Shown in pieces: positions 26,347-34,158 of a stretch of DNA of 62,874 nucleotides (the stretch's first letter is position 1; each line of letters opens with the position of its first letter). Position numbers and translations under genes: made by a program. The notes beneath the pieces were generated by a model, which was given only the letters and a program-made list of their open reading frames with translations, ran no database searches and was not told the origin of the DNA. This DNA is from Pseudomonas mosselii (GTDB lineage: Bacteria > Pseudomonadota > Gammaproteobacteria > Pseudomonadales > Pseudomonadaceae): the NCBI RefSeq assembly GCF_005796105.1, contig NZ_VAUO01000016.1, positions 1 through 62,874 of the forward strand. The letters are read 5' to 3'.

Positions 26347-27314
26347 TGCAGGTAACGTTGCAGCCGTCCGGGGCAGTGCTGGCCGTCGAACCGGGCGAGA
26401 GGATCCTTGATGCGGCGCGGCGCCTGGGCTACGACTGCCCGAACAGCTGCCGCAACGGCAACTGTCATGTGTGTGCTGCATTGCTGGTGGAAGGCCGAGT
26501 GCGCCAGGAGGGGCAGGTGCGCGATCATGGCGAGCTGTTCACCTGCATCGCCGAGCCATTGGAAGACTGCGTGCTGCTGTGGGATGGCGTGTTGGCGTTG
26601 GGCGAGCTGCCGGTGCGCTCGCTCGCCTGCACCGTCAGCGAGTGCGTCGAGGTGGGTGGCGATGTCTGGCGGGTGCGTCTGCGTGCTCCGGCCGGCAAGC
26701 CGCTGCGCTACCACGCCGGGCAGTATCTGATGATCGAGCGGGCAGGCGCCGACAAGGCGGCGTTCTCGCTGGCGTCGGCACCCCACGCTGGGCGCGAGCT
26801 TGAACTGCACGTTCTGGCGCGTGAAAGCAGCGCGGTGCAGTTGATCGAGCAACTGCAACGTAACGGCCTGGCGCGCATCGAGCTGCCCTTTGGCGACACG
26901 CACCTGGCCGAGCTGCCCGACTGCCCGCTGGTGTTGATCGCGGCCGGCACGGGCATGGGCCAGATGCACAGCCTGGTCGAACACTGCCGTGCGCAGGGCT
27001 TCAAGCACCCGGTTCACCTGTACTGGGGGGTACGGCGGCCCGAGGATTTCTACCAGATCGAGCACTGGAGCGAGTGGCAGCAACTGCCTAATCTGTTCCT
27101 GCATAAGGTAGTGAGTGATCAGTGTGTGTGGGAAGGGCGCTGCGGTTTGTTACACGAAGCCGTCTGCGAAGATATCGGCGACCTGAACCAGGTGCATGTG
27201 TACGCCAGCGGCTCGCCGAACATGGTCTACGCCACCCTCGATGCCTTGGTCGAGGCCGGGATGGACGCCCACCGCATGCGCGCTGACGTGTTCGCCTACG
27301 CGCCTCGCGGCTGA
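26346..27314 (+). CDS. 2Fe-2S ferredoxin / FAD reductase (CDP-6-deoxy-glucoseen-reductase-like)
   Basis: A 322-residue oxidoreductase with an N-terminal plant-type 2Fe-2S domain, where C-RNGN-C-HV-C is followed by a fourth ligand in TCIAEP. An FAD domain (HAGQYLMIE, AAFSLASAPH) and an NAD(P)H domain (LVLIAAGTGMGQMHSL) follow. Pseudomonads commonly carry this gene right after ubiD. The database name derives from dideoxysugar enzymes, but no sugar genes are nearby. A role as an electron donor for a quinone-pathway or other oxygenase is an inference. TGATG coupling to ubiD implies an operon. Confidence 0.87.
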   Translation: MQVTLQPSGAVLAVEPGERILDAARRLGYDCPNSCRNGNCHVCAALLVEGRVRQEGQVRDHGELFTCIAEPLEDCVLLWDGVLALGELPVRSLACTVSECVEVGGDVWRVRLRAPAGKPLRYHAGQYLMIERAGADKAAFSLASAPHAGRELELHVLARESSAVQLIEQLQRNGLARIELPFGDTHLAELPDCPLVLIAAGTGMGQMHSLVEHCRAQGFKHPVHLYWGVRRPEDFYQIEHWSEWQQLPNLFLHKVVSDQCVWEGRCGLLHEAVCEDIGDLNQVHVYASGSPNMVYATLDALVEAGMDAHRMRADVFAYAPRG

Positions 27315-27320
27315 CTGTCG

Positions 27321-27350
27321 CCCGGCCTGCTGCAAGGGCAGGCCGGGGTT
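27321..27350 (+). terminator. Terminator after the ubiD operon
   Basis: CCCGGCCTGC (27321-27330) pairs with GCAGGCCGGG (27338-27347) around a 7-nt loop, followed by GTT. It lies 6 bases past the reductase stop. Confidence 0.8.
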
Positions 27351-27521
27351 ATATGAGCCGTTTTTCAACCTCGGCTATATAGCGCCCATACTTACCCAAC
27401 TGACTTATAACTTTCGTTAGATGCGCACGCTGACTTTCCGTTGGGCGGAAGATTGCGTGAAAGTTTGCTGCGGGGGTTGAGCCTAAGCCGTCTCCTGTTT
27501 TACGTTAGAGGCCAGATCCAA

Positions 27522-27546
27522 TCGCGGGGCAAGCCCGCTCCCACGG
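27522..27546. repeat. Single REP element upstream of chaC
   Basis: TCGCGGGGCAAGCCCGCTCC is a P. putida REP core. The rest of the 27315-27606 gap is AT-richer, with a TATAAC near 27400 but no gene. Confidence 0.7.
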
Positions 27547-27606
27547 TCTGCTACGCCGTTGTGCGGGGGCGTCCGAACGGTATATCGGTTTTGATGGCGG
27601 CAGCCC

Positions 27607-28257
27607 ATGTCGACGCTTGAAAGTGTTTCCTGGCAAGTTTCATATCCCCCCTCGCTGGACTTCGGCGAACAGTTGACGCGCGAGCAATTGCAGCATTCGA
27701 TGCAGGCGACCATGTCACAACATGACGGTGGCCCGGTCTGGTTATTTGCCTACGGCTCGCTGATATGGCGACCGGAATGCCAGTCAGTGGAGCGCCAGCG
27801 TGCCCGCGTGCATGGCTATCACCGCGGTCTTTACCTGTGGTCCCACGAACACCGTGGCACGCCGGAATGCCCTGGGCTGGTGTTCGGCCTGGATCGAGGT
27901 GGTTCATGCAGCGGCTTCGCCTACCGCTTGGACGACAGCCGCCTCGACGATTCGCTGATGGCCCTGTGGCAACGCGAAATGCCTTATCCGGCGTACCGTC
28001 CGCATTGGCTAAGCTGCCGCTTGAACGATGGCAGCAAGGTGCAGGCGCTGGGTTTTGTGCTGGAACGGCACTTGCCATGCTATGCCGGCAACCTGCCAGA
28101 CACCTTGCTCAGCCAGATCCTGGCCAGTGCCAAGGGCCGCTATGGCACCACCCGTGAGTATGTCGAGCAGACCCTCAACGCCTTGCGCAGCCACCAGATG
28201 CCCGATCGCAACCTGGAAGCGCGGTTTCGTCGCTGCCACAACCTGCGCGAGGTCTGA
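27607..28257 (+). CDS. chaC: ChaC-family gamma-glutamylcyclotransferase
   Basis: A 216-residue protein. The GGCT signature loop LFAYGSLIWRP is at about residues 44-54, followed by RVHGYHRGLYLWSHEHRGTPECPGLVFGLD, typical of ChaC. These enzymes degrade glutathione to 5-oxoproline and Cys-Gly. The N-terminal 40 residues are less conserved; an internal ATG (MQATMSQHDGGP) could serve as an alternative start. No chaA/chaB genes are adjacent. Confidence 0.9.
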   Translation: MSTLESVSWQVSYPPSLDFGEQLTREQLQHSMQATMSQHDGGPVWLFAYGSLIWRPECQSVERQRARVHGYHRGLYLWSHEHRGTPECPGLVFGLDRGGSCSGFAYRLDDSRLDDSLMALWQREMPYPAYRPHWLSCRLNDGSKVQALGFVLERHLPCYAGNLPDTLLSQILASAKGRYGTTREYVEQTLNALRSHQMPDRNLEARFRRCHNLREV

Positions 28258-28275
28258 TTCAATCTGCCGACCTCT

Positions 28276-28340
28276 GCGCTGGTAAGCCCGCTCCCGCAGG
28301 TCATGCGGTTTCTGGCGGGGCGGGCTTGCCTGCGAGGCTC
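28276..28340. repeat. Degenerate REP pair between chaC and the oxidoreductase gene
   Basis: GGTAAGCCCGCTCCCGCAGG and GGCGGGGCGGGCTTGCC face each other in this convergent gap. Confidence 0.65.
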
Positions 28341-28354
28341 GCAGTGCCGTGCAC

Positions 28355-29332
28355 CTACTGGATCGCCACCACCAACTTGCCCACAGCCTTGCGCTGGCCC
28401 AGTTGCTCAATGGCCGCACCGCCTTCAGCCAGCGGATAAGTCTGTGAGACCAGCGGCTTGAGTTTGCCTTCGGCATGCCAGGCGAACAGCTGGCGGAAGT
28501 TGGCGGCGTTGTCTTGGGGCTGACGCTGGGCGAATGCGCCCCAGAACACGCCGATCACTGCCGCACCCTTGAGCAGCGCCAGGTTGACTGGCAACTGCGG
28601 GATTGTGCCGCTGGCAAAACCCACCACCAACAGCCGACCGTTCCAGGCCAGGCCGCGCACCGCTTGGTCGAACAGCGCACCGCCAACCGGGTCGTAGATC
28701 ACATCGACGCCCTGGCCACCGGTCAGGCGCTTGATCTCGTCCTTGAGACTGGCCTGGCCGTAGTCGATCAGATCGTCGGCCCCGGCAGCCTTGGCCACGG
28801 CAAGCTTTTCGCTGCTGCTGGCTGCGGCGATTACCCGTGCGCCCAGCGCCTTGCCGATCTCCACCGCCGCCAAACCCACGCCGCCCGAGGCACCGAGGAC
28901 CAGCAAGGTCTCCCCGGCCTTGAGTTGGCCGCGTTGGGTCAGGGCGTGCATAGAGGTGCCGTACGTCATGCCGAAGGCGGCAGCGGTGGTGAAGTCCATG
29001 CCGGCGGGAATTGGCAGCACGTTGTAGTGCGGCACCGCCACTTCTTCGGCGAACGCCCCCCAGCCTGTCAGGGCCATGACCCGGTCACCCACCTTGAAGG
29101 CGCCGGCCTTCTCGCCGACCGCTGCCACCACGCCCGCCGCCTCGCCGCCCGGCGAAAACGGCAGTGGCGGCTGGAACTGGTATTTACCTTCGATGATCAG
29201 GGTATCGGGAAAATTGACGCCCGCAGCATGGACCTGCAGCAGGATCTCGTTGTTCTTCGGCGAAGGGCTTGCCACCTCTTCCAGGACCAGGTCTTGCGCC
29301 GGGCCGAGCGCTTTGCACAACAAGGCTTTCAT
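28355..29332 (-). CDS. NADPH:quinone oxidoreductase family protein (zinc-independent MDR)
   Basis: A 325-residue medium-chain dehydrogenase/reductase of the quinone-oxidoreductase branch. It begins MKALLCKALGPAQDLVLEEV. The catalytic-domain segment GVNFPDTLIIEGKYQ and the Rossmann loop LGASGGVGLAAVEIGKALGA are present, and zinc-binding cysteines are absent. Such enzymes reduce quinones or enones with NADPH. The frame continues 75 codons upstream to 29557, but family members start at the ATG used here. Confidence 0.92.
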   Translation of the reverse strand: MKALLCKALGPAQDLVLEEVASPSPKNNEILLQVHAAGVNFPDTLIIEGKYQFQPPLPFSPGGEAAGVVAAVGEKAGAFKVGDRVMALTGWGAFAEEVAVPHYNVLPIPAGMDFTTAAAFGMTYGTSMHALTQRGQLKAGETLLVLGASGGVGLAAVEIGKALGARVIAAASSSEKLAVAKAAGADDLIDYGQASLKDEIKRLTGGQGVDVIYDPVGGALFDQAVRGLAWNGRLLVVGFASGTIPQLPVNLALLKGAAVIGVFWGAFAQRQPQDNAANFRQLFAWHAEGKLKPLVSQTYPLAEGGAAIEQLGQRKAVGKLVVAIQ

Positions 29333-29489
29333 CAGGGCTATTCCTTTGTCGGTGTTGGCCGATATGTAGAGGAAGTCCGCAACGCGGGTCAACGAGCATG
29401 GCCGACCCTGATACGCCTGTATAACCTGGGGCTTGGGTTTGGCCTGTGCGCTGGGTAAGCTGGCGCCAACTGTTTTGAGGAGCGAATTC

Positions 29490-29894
29490 GTGAAAGCGTG
29501 GATCTTGATGGTGCTGGCCCTGTTGTTGCCGGCCGCAGCGATGGCCGAGGAAGCCAAGGACGGGCAGCCGAAGGTGGCCTACATCAGCCTCAGTCCGCCC
29601 TTCGTCGGCAATTACGCCCTCGATGGCGGCCCCAAGCTGCGTGTCTACAAGGCCGACGTGGCCCTGCGGGTAACCGGCGACGCGGCCGCTGCGGCGGTCA
29701 AGCACCACGAGCCGTTGATTCGCAACCAACTGGTGGCGCTGTTCACCCAACAAGGGGTGGATGACATGAGCAATGTCGAAGCCAAGGAAAAGCTGCGTCA
29801 GGAAGCCCTGAAGCAGGTTCAGCAGGTGATGGAGTCCGAAGAGGGCAAGCCCATCGTCGAGGACCTGCTGTTCAACAACCTGATCGTGCAGTAA
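29490..29894 (+). CDS. FliL-like protein
   Basis: A 134-residue protein with an N-terminal signal/anchor helix (MKAWILMVLALLLPAAAMA) followed by a FliL-type domain (VAYISLSPPFVGNY, LRVTGDAAAAAVKHHEPLIRNQLVALFTQQG). FliL supports flagellar motor function, but this copy is away from any flagellar gene and may serve another membrane complex. The start is GTG with GAGGAG 7 bases upstream. The stop codon abuts the stop of the convergent EVE-domain gene with no spacer. Confidence 0.82.
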   Translation: MKAWILMVLALLLPAAAMAEEAKDGQPKVAYISLSPPFVGNYALDGGPKLRVYKADVALRVTGDAAAAAVKHHEPLIRNQLVALFTQQGVDDMSNVEAKEKLRQEALKQVQQVMESEEGKPIVEDLLFNNLIVQ

Positions 29895-30347
29895 TCAACC
29901 GGCCAGGGCCATGATGGCTGCCCACTGGGCCTCGGTCACCGGCATCACCGACAGGCGGCTACCTTTTTGCACCAGGGGCAGCTCTTCCAGCGCGGCCTGT
30001 TGCTTGAGCAGGCCCAAGCCCAGGACCTGGCTGAAGGTGCGCACATGCGCCACATCCACTGCGCTCCAAGGGTTTTTCTCGGCGCTGGCCTTGGTGTCGA
30101 AGTAGTGGCTCTCGGGGTCCAGTGCGGTTGGGTCGGGGTAGGCTGACGCGGTGATCCGGGCGATTCCGGCGATCCCTGGCTGCGGGCAGCTGGAGTGGTA
30201 GAAGAAGAACGTGTCGCCCACATTCATGGCGCGTACGAAATTGCGTGCCTGATAGTTGCGTACCCCGTCCCAACGCGCGCCGTCCTGGCGGGCCAGGGCT
30301 TCGATGGACAGCTCATCTGGCTCGGATTTCATCAGCCAATAGGCCAT
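29895..30347 (-). CDS. EVE-domain protein
   Basis: A 150-residue EVE-domain protein (thymocyte nuclear protein 1 family). Conserved parts are MAYWLMKSEPDELSIEAL, GVRNYQARNFVRAMNVGDTFFFYHS and VGIA-like IAGIARITASAYPDPTA. EVE/PUA-like folds recognise modified bases in nucleic acids. Standalone bacterial copies have no settled function. AGGAG precedes the ATG. Confidence 0.92.
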   Translation of the reverse strand: MAYWLMKSEPDELSIEALARQDGARWDGVRNYQARNFVRAMNVGDTFFFYHSSCPQPGIAGIARITASAYPDPTALDPESHYFDTKASAEKNPWSAVDVAHVRTFSQVLGLGLLKQQAALEELPLVQKGSRLSVMPVTEAQWAAIMALAG

Positions 30348-30389
30348 GCCGGGTGCTCCTGAAAAAGTTTGTAATAACTAGTTGCATCA

Positions 30390-30404
30390 AACCGACAGTC
30401 GGTT
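30390..30404. promoter_or_regulatory. 15-bp odd palindrome, candidate operator
   Basis: AACCGAC-A-GTCGGTT sits between the EVE gene start and the small membrane-protein gene. No regulator is assigned. Confidence 0.28.
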
Positions 30405-30524
30405 GGCGTCAACGTTTGCGTGTCGACTCATGTTGTCGGAAAATGCGCCGATTTTAACGCTAGACGCTCCGGCAGCCATCCAGAAAGCCGCCGAGCATGG
30501 ACAGTGGCACTTAGGGGGCAAACC

Positions 30525-30680
30525 ATGAAACAACGCAAGCCGGACCTGCTCTGGATCCTCGCCTTCATCTTTGGCTTGGGCGTGGTCACCACCGGTTATG
30601 CGCAGGGTTTCTGGGAGCGCAAGCTCGACGCCGCCTACCAGCAGGCGCCGGTCAATCCCGCGCAACAGGCGCAGCGCTGA
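30525..30680 (+). CDS. Small membrane-anchored hypothetical protein (51 aa)
   Basis: ATG at 30525 has AGGGGG upstream and opens a 51-residue frame. It has a basic start (MKQRKPD), one hydrophobic helix (LLWILAFIFGLGVVTTGYAQG), and a polar tail with a Gln/Ala-rich end. The longer frame to 30420 lacks a ribosome site. Short single-helix proteins like this are common in Pseudomonas next to the 5-FCL gene, but function is unknown. Confidence 0.65.
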   Translation: MKQRKPDLLWILAFIFGLGVVTTGYAQGFWERKLDAAYQQAPVNPAQQAQR

Positions 30681-30699
30681 GCCTGAGCCGGCTCCGGTC

Positions 30700-31308
30700 T
30701 TACGTGGACGCCCAGTACCAGTCACGGTCCGAAACCGTCCCACGCAGCGGCACATCCCAACTCGCCTGAGCCAGGCGCTCGACCTTCTGGCACTCGTGGG
30801 CGAGTCCCAGCAGCAACGGTTTTTTCCAGCCTTTACGCCGCCCTTGGTAGGCAAGGCTGCGATCGTAGAAGCCCCCGCCCATCCCCAGTCGTCCACCCAC
30901 CTCATCGAAACCGACCAGCGGCAGCAGGATCAGGTCCAGCGCCCAGACCGGTCGTTGCCGTCTGCGCTCGATCACCGGCTCCGCGATGCGAAAGCGATTA
31001 GGACGCAGGCGCTCGCCCTGCTCGAAACGCTGGAACACCATGCGTGTGCGTGGCCAGGCGTGCAGCACCGGCAGATACACGGACTTGCCGCGTTTGTGCG
31101 CCTCGCGCAGCAGCAGGCGCGGGTCTATCTCGCCATCGTTGGGCAGGTACAGGGCAATATGCCGGGCCCGCCGAAACAGCGGGTGCTGTGCCAGCTGGCG
31201 GTACAGACCAAGCGCGGCCTGGCGCTGCTGGGCCGGGGTGAGGGCGCGGCGGGCGTTGCGTAACAGGCGGCGCAGCTGGGGGCGGGTCAGTGGCGAGGTA
31301 TCGGTCAT
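30700..31308 (-). CDS. ygfA: 5-formyltetrahydrofolate cyclo-ligase
   Basis: A 202-residue 5-FCL converting 5-formyl-THF to 5,10-methenyl-THF with ATP. It contains an N-terminal basic helix (RPQLRRLLRNARRALTPAQQ), the ALYLPNDGEIDPRLLL strand and the ATP-site signature GRLGMGGGFYDRSLA. The start at 31308 is the family-typical one; the frame continues upstream through the 6S RNA region. It is co-oriented with ssrS and probably read from it, as in E. coli (ssrS-ygfA). Confidence 0.94.
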   Translation of the reverse strand: MTDTSPLTRPQLRRLLRNARRALTPAQQRQAALGLYRQLAQHPLFRRARHIALYLPNDGEIDPRLLLREAHKRGKSVYLPVLHAWPRTRMVFQRFEQGERLRPNRFRIAEPVIERRRQRPVWALDLILLPLVGFDEVGGRLGMGGGFYDRSLAYQGRRKGWKKPLLLGLAHECQKVERLAQASWDVPLRGTVSDRDWYWAST

Positions 31309-31344
31309 GGCACGGGTGATCCAGGCTGGCGACCAAAACGAATC

Positions 31345-31363
31345 GCCCGCCATGAAGGCGGGC
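31345..31363 (-). terminator. Hairpin at the 3' flank of 6S RNA
   Basis: GCCCGCC-TTCAT-GGCGGGC on the minus strand, followed by GATTCGTTTT, lies just after the mature 6S 3' end and before the 5-FCL gene. A partial terminator would separate 6S from ygfA transcription. Confidence 0.6.
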
Positions 31364-31370
31364 AATGGAA

Positions 31371-31551
31371 TGAGGCTCCCCGATAAGACCGCTATCGGTG
31401 TAGCCCTTGAACCCGAAAGTTCAAGGTGGAGATTGCAGGGGGCGTTAAGGCTTTCCGTCGGGCGGACATGCACACCGGCCCCAGCGTGCAACCCCCGTGG
31501 TTGTGCGTATCGGCTCAGGGACATAACCGACTGGCGCATCCCCCAGGGAGT
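31371..31551 (-). ncRNA. ssrS: 6S RNA
   Basis: Located between zapA and the 5-FCL gene, the conserved site of ssrS. The minus strand carries features of Pseudomonas 6S RNA: a closing stem of CTCCC (31550-31546) with GGGAG (31376-31380), the conserved GTCCCTGAGCCGATA near the 5' side, GGCCGGTGTGCATGTCCGC, GACGGAAAGCCTTA, and the palindrome CCTTGAACTTTCGGGTTCAAGG near the 3' side. 6S RNA mimics an open promoter and binds sigma70 RNA polymerase in stationary phase. The ends are predicted from the stem and promoter, so they are accurate to a few bases. Confidence 0.93.
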
Positions 31552-31557
31552 GGCGCC

Positions 31558-31586
31558 AGTATACCAATCTCAGTCGTTTTTGCTAA
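31558..31586 (-). promoter_or_regulatory. 6S RNA promoter inside the 3' end of zapA
   Basis: On the minus strand, TATACT (31563-31558) is preceded at 17 bp by TTAGCA, giving a predicted start at A31551. The -35 lies inside the last codons of zapA. Confidence 0.7.
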
Positions 31587-31887
31587 CCGGGTCGTCGGAC
31601 AGTGCCTGGTCGACCCGTTCCAGCAGGTCGCGCACCTGCTCGCGCGTGGCGCCGCCGCTGGCGGCTTCCGGGCGGTCCTGGCGGTGCAGCAGTTCATGGG
31701 TGATGTTCAACGCGGCCATCACGGCAATACGGTCGGCGCCGATCACCTTGCCGCTGCTGCGGATTTCGCGCATCTTGCCATCCAGGTAGCGGGCGGCACC
31801 GACCAGGTTGTTACGCTCCTCGGGCGGACAGATGATCGAGTATTCCTTGTCGAGGATCTGGACGGTGACGCTATTGCTTGAACTCAT
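31570..31887 (-). CDS. zapA: Cell division protein ZapA
   Basis: A 105-residue ZapA that cross-links FtsZ filaments at midcell. The N-terminal globular part (SVTVQILDKEYSIICPPEERNNLVGAARYLDGKM) and a C-terminal coiled coil are present. The start at 31887 overlaps the upstream ZapB-like gene's stop by 4 bases. The family-typical length confirms the internal start; the longer frame to 32127 reads through that neighbour. Confidence 0.94.
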   Translation of the reverse strand: MSSSNSVTVQILDKEYSIICPPEERNNLVGAARYLDGKMREIRSSGKVIGADRIAVMAALNITHELLHRQDRPEAASGGATREQVRDLLERVDQALSDDPVSKND

Positions 31888-32102
31888 GAGTCTTGCTCCA
31901 GGGCCTTGAGGCGCATGATCATCGATTCGATCTTGCGTTTGGCGATCTCGTTTTTTTCGATGAGGTGGGCGCGCTCCTCGCGCCAGGTTTTTTCCTGAGC
32001 TACTAAGAGTGCGTTTTGCAGCTTTAGTTGCTCGACTCGCTCGATCAGCAACTCGAACCGGCTCATCAACGCTTGCAGGTCGTTCTCTTGCATGGCTTGC
32101 AC
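31884..32102 (-). CDS. ZapB-like coiled-coil protein (TIGR02449 family)
   Basis: A 72-residue protein, almost entirely a coiled coil (LMSRFELLIERVEQLKLQN, then AHLIEKNEIAKRKIESMIMRLKALE). The second ATG (MQENDL, 32093) may be the true start. It overlaps zapA by an ATGA, so the two are co-translated. A ZapB-like role in organising FtsZ with ZapA is inferred from partner and shape. Confidence 0.85.
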   Translation of the reverse strand: MQAMQENDLQALMSRFELLIERVEQLKLQNALLVAQEKTWREERAHLIEKNEIAKRKIESMIMRLKALEQDS

Positions 32103-32246
32103 TCGATTCGCTCCATCGTCGACTCACCTGGCGATCATGCCTGCACGGGGGCTTGGCGGCCAGTGCTGATGGTCTTGGCGCGCCTGCCGGTGCTAGGATA
32201 CAAGGCCTTCATTCTAGTCATTGCGCCGTCTGGCGCCTAGCTGCCC

Positions 32247-32801
32247 ATGCCCAATACCCAATCGCCCTACATTGCCTTCGCCATGCTGCTTTCGAGCAAT
32301 GGCCATCCTGTCACCCCGGCTGAGCTGCACGGCCTACTGATCGGCCGCAGCTGCGCCGGTGCCGGCTTCGATGCCGACGCCTGGCTGGCCGATGCCGCCC
32401 AACTGCTCGAGACCGAGCCTGGCGACAACGTGCGCAACGCCCTGATCGGCCTGCAAGAGATGGTCAAGGCCGAGCTGACCGGCGAAGACGTCGCCATCGT
32501 CCTGCTGCTGCCTTCCGATGACGCGGCGCTGACCGACCGTGCTGCTGCGCTGGGCCAGTGGTGTCAGGGCTTCATCACCGGCTTTGGGCTGAACGCCGGC
32601 GGCAAGGACCTGTCCACCGATGCGAAGGAAGTGCTCCAGGACCTGGTCGCAATCTCGCAGGTGCAGGAAGCGCTGGAAGAATCCGAAGACGGCGAAAGCG
32701 ACTACATGGAAGTCATGGAGTACCTGCGCGTCGCCCCGCTGCTGCTCTACACGGAGCTGGCCGCGCCCGCCGCACCTGCGCCAAAACCATCGCTGCACTG
32801 A
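32247..32801 (+). CDS. YgfB/YecA (UPF0149) family protein
   Basis: A 184-residue helical protein with the UPF0149 pattern (MLLSSNGHPVTPAELHGLLIGRSCAG, WCQGFITGFGLNAGGKDLS). In P. aeruginosa a homologue links to pepP and modulates ampDh3 expression. Here it is divergent from the zapA pair and 22 bases upstream of pepP, consistent with co-transcription with the ubiH group. No metal-binding C-terminal SEC-C motif is present. Confidence 0.9.
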   Translation: MPNTQSPYIAFAMLLSSNGHPVTPAELHGLLIGRSCAGAGFDADAWLADAAQLLETEPGDNVRNALIGLQEMVKAELTGEDVAIVLLLPSDDAALTDRAAALGQWCQGFITGFGLNAGGKDLSTDAKEVLQDLVAISQVQEALEESEDGESDYMEVMEYLRVAPLLLYTELAAPAAPAPKPSLH

Positions 32802-32823
32802 TTTCGAGCGGGGACGTTTGCCC

Positions 32824-34158
32824 ATGAGCCACATACCCAAGGCGGAGTACGCCCGTCGGCGCAAGGCGCTGATGGCGCAGATGGTCCCCAACAGCATTGC
32901 CATCCTGCCCGCTGCCGCCGTTGCCATTCGTAACCGTGACGTCGAGCACGTGTACCGCCAGGACAGCGATTTCCAGTACCTGAGTGGTTTCCCCGAGCCC
33001 GAGGCCGTGATCGCCCTGATCCCAGGCCGCGAGCACGGCGAGTACGTGCTGTTCTGCCGCGAGCGCAACCCTGAACGTGAGCAGTGGGATGGCCTGCGTG
33101 CAGGGCAGGAGGGCGCGGTACGCGACTTCGGCGCCGACGACGCTTTCCCGATCACCGACATCGACGAGATCCTCCCCGGCCTGATCGAGGGCCGCGAGCG
33201 CGTCTATAGCGCCATGGGCAGCAACCCCGAGTTCGACCGCCGGCTGATGGACTGGATCAATGTGATCCGCTCCAAGGCCCGCCTGGGGGCCCAGCCGCCG
33301 AACGAATTCGTTGCCCTGGATCACCTGCTGCACGACATGCGCCTGTATAAATCGGCGGCAGAAGTGAAGGTGATGCGCGAAGCTGCGGCGATTTCCGCCC
33401 GTGCCCACGTGCGGGCAATGCAGGCCTGTCGTGCTGGGCTGCACGAGTACAGCCTGGAGGCCGAGCTGGATTACGAATTTCGCAAAGGCGGGGCGAAGAT
33501 GCCGGCCTACGGCTCGATCGTCGCCGCTGGACGCAATGGCTGCATCCTGCATTACCAGCAGAACGACGCCCCGCTCAAGGACGGTGACTTGGTATTGATC
33601 GATGCCGGTTGCGAGATCGACTGCTACGCCAGCGACATCACCCGTACGTTCCCGGTGAGCGGGCGTTTTTCGCCTGAGCAGAAGGCTATCTACGAGTTGG
33701 TGCTCAAGGCCCAGGAAGCGGCATTCGCCCAGATCGCCCCAGGCAAGCACTGGAACCACGCGCACGAGGCGACCGTGCGGGTGATCACCGAAGGCCTGGT
33801 GGAACTGGGCCTGCTCAAGGGTGAGGTGCAGGCGTTGATCGACAGCGAGGCCTATCGCGCCTTCTACATGCACCGTGCCGGGCACTGGCTGGGCATGGAC
33901 GTGCATGATGTGGGCGAATACAAGGTCGGCGGCCAGTGGCGGGTGCTTGAGCCCGGCATGGCGCTGACGGTGGAACCTGGCATCTACATTGCCGCCGACA
34001 ATCAGGATGTCGCGAAGAAGTGGCGCGGTATCGGCATAAGGATCGAGGACGACGTGGTAGTGACCCGACAAGGCTGTGAAATCCTGACCACCGGCGTGCC
34101 CAAGACCGTCGCCGAGATCGAGGCGCTGATGCACGATGCCCGCAAGGCGGTGGCATGA
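32824..34158 (+). CDS. pepP: Xaa-Pro aminopeptidase P
   Basis: A 444-residue M24B metallopeptidase removing an N-terminal residue before proline. The five metal ligands are visible in order: Asp in LIDAGCEIDCY, Asp in SDITRTFP, His in HRAGHWLGMDVHD, Glu in TVEPGIYI and Glu in IRIEDDVVVT. The N-terminal creatinase-like domain (NRDVEHVYRQDSDFQYLSGFPEPEA) is complete. The start at 32824 (MSHIPKAEYARRR) matches relatives; longer frames upstream overlap the ygfB-like gene. It overlaps ubiH by 4 bases. Confidence 0.96.
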   Translation: MSHIPKAEYARRRKALMAQMVPNSIAILPAAAVAIRNRDVEHVYRQDSDFQYLSGFPEPEAVIALIPGREHGEYVLFCRERNPEREQWDGLRAGQEGAVRDFGADDAFPITDIDEILPGLIEGRERVYSAMGSNPEFDRRLMDWINVIRSKARLGAQPPNEFVALDHLLHDMRLYKSAAEVKVMREAAAISARAHVRAMQACRAGLHEYSLEAELDYEFRKGGAKMPAYGSIVAAGRNGCILHYQQNDAPLKDGDLVLIDAGCEIDCYASDITRTFPVSGRFSPEQKAIYELVLKAQEAAFAQIAPGKHWNHAHEATVRVITEGLVELGLLKGEVQALIDSEAYRAFYMHRAGHWLGMDVHDVGEYKVGGQWRVLEPGMALTVEPGIYIAADNQDVAKKWRGIGIRIEDDVVVTRQGCEILTTGVPKTVAEIEALMHDARKAVA

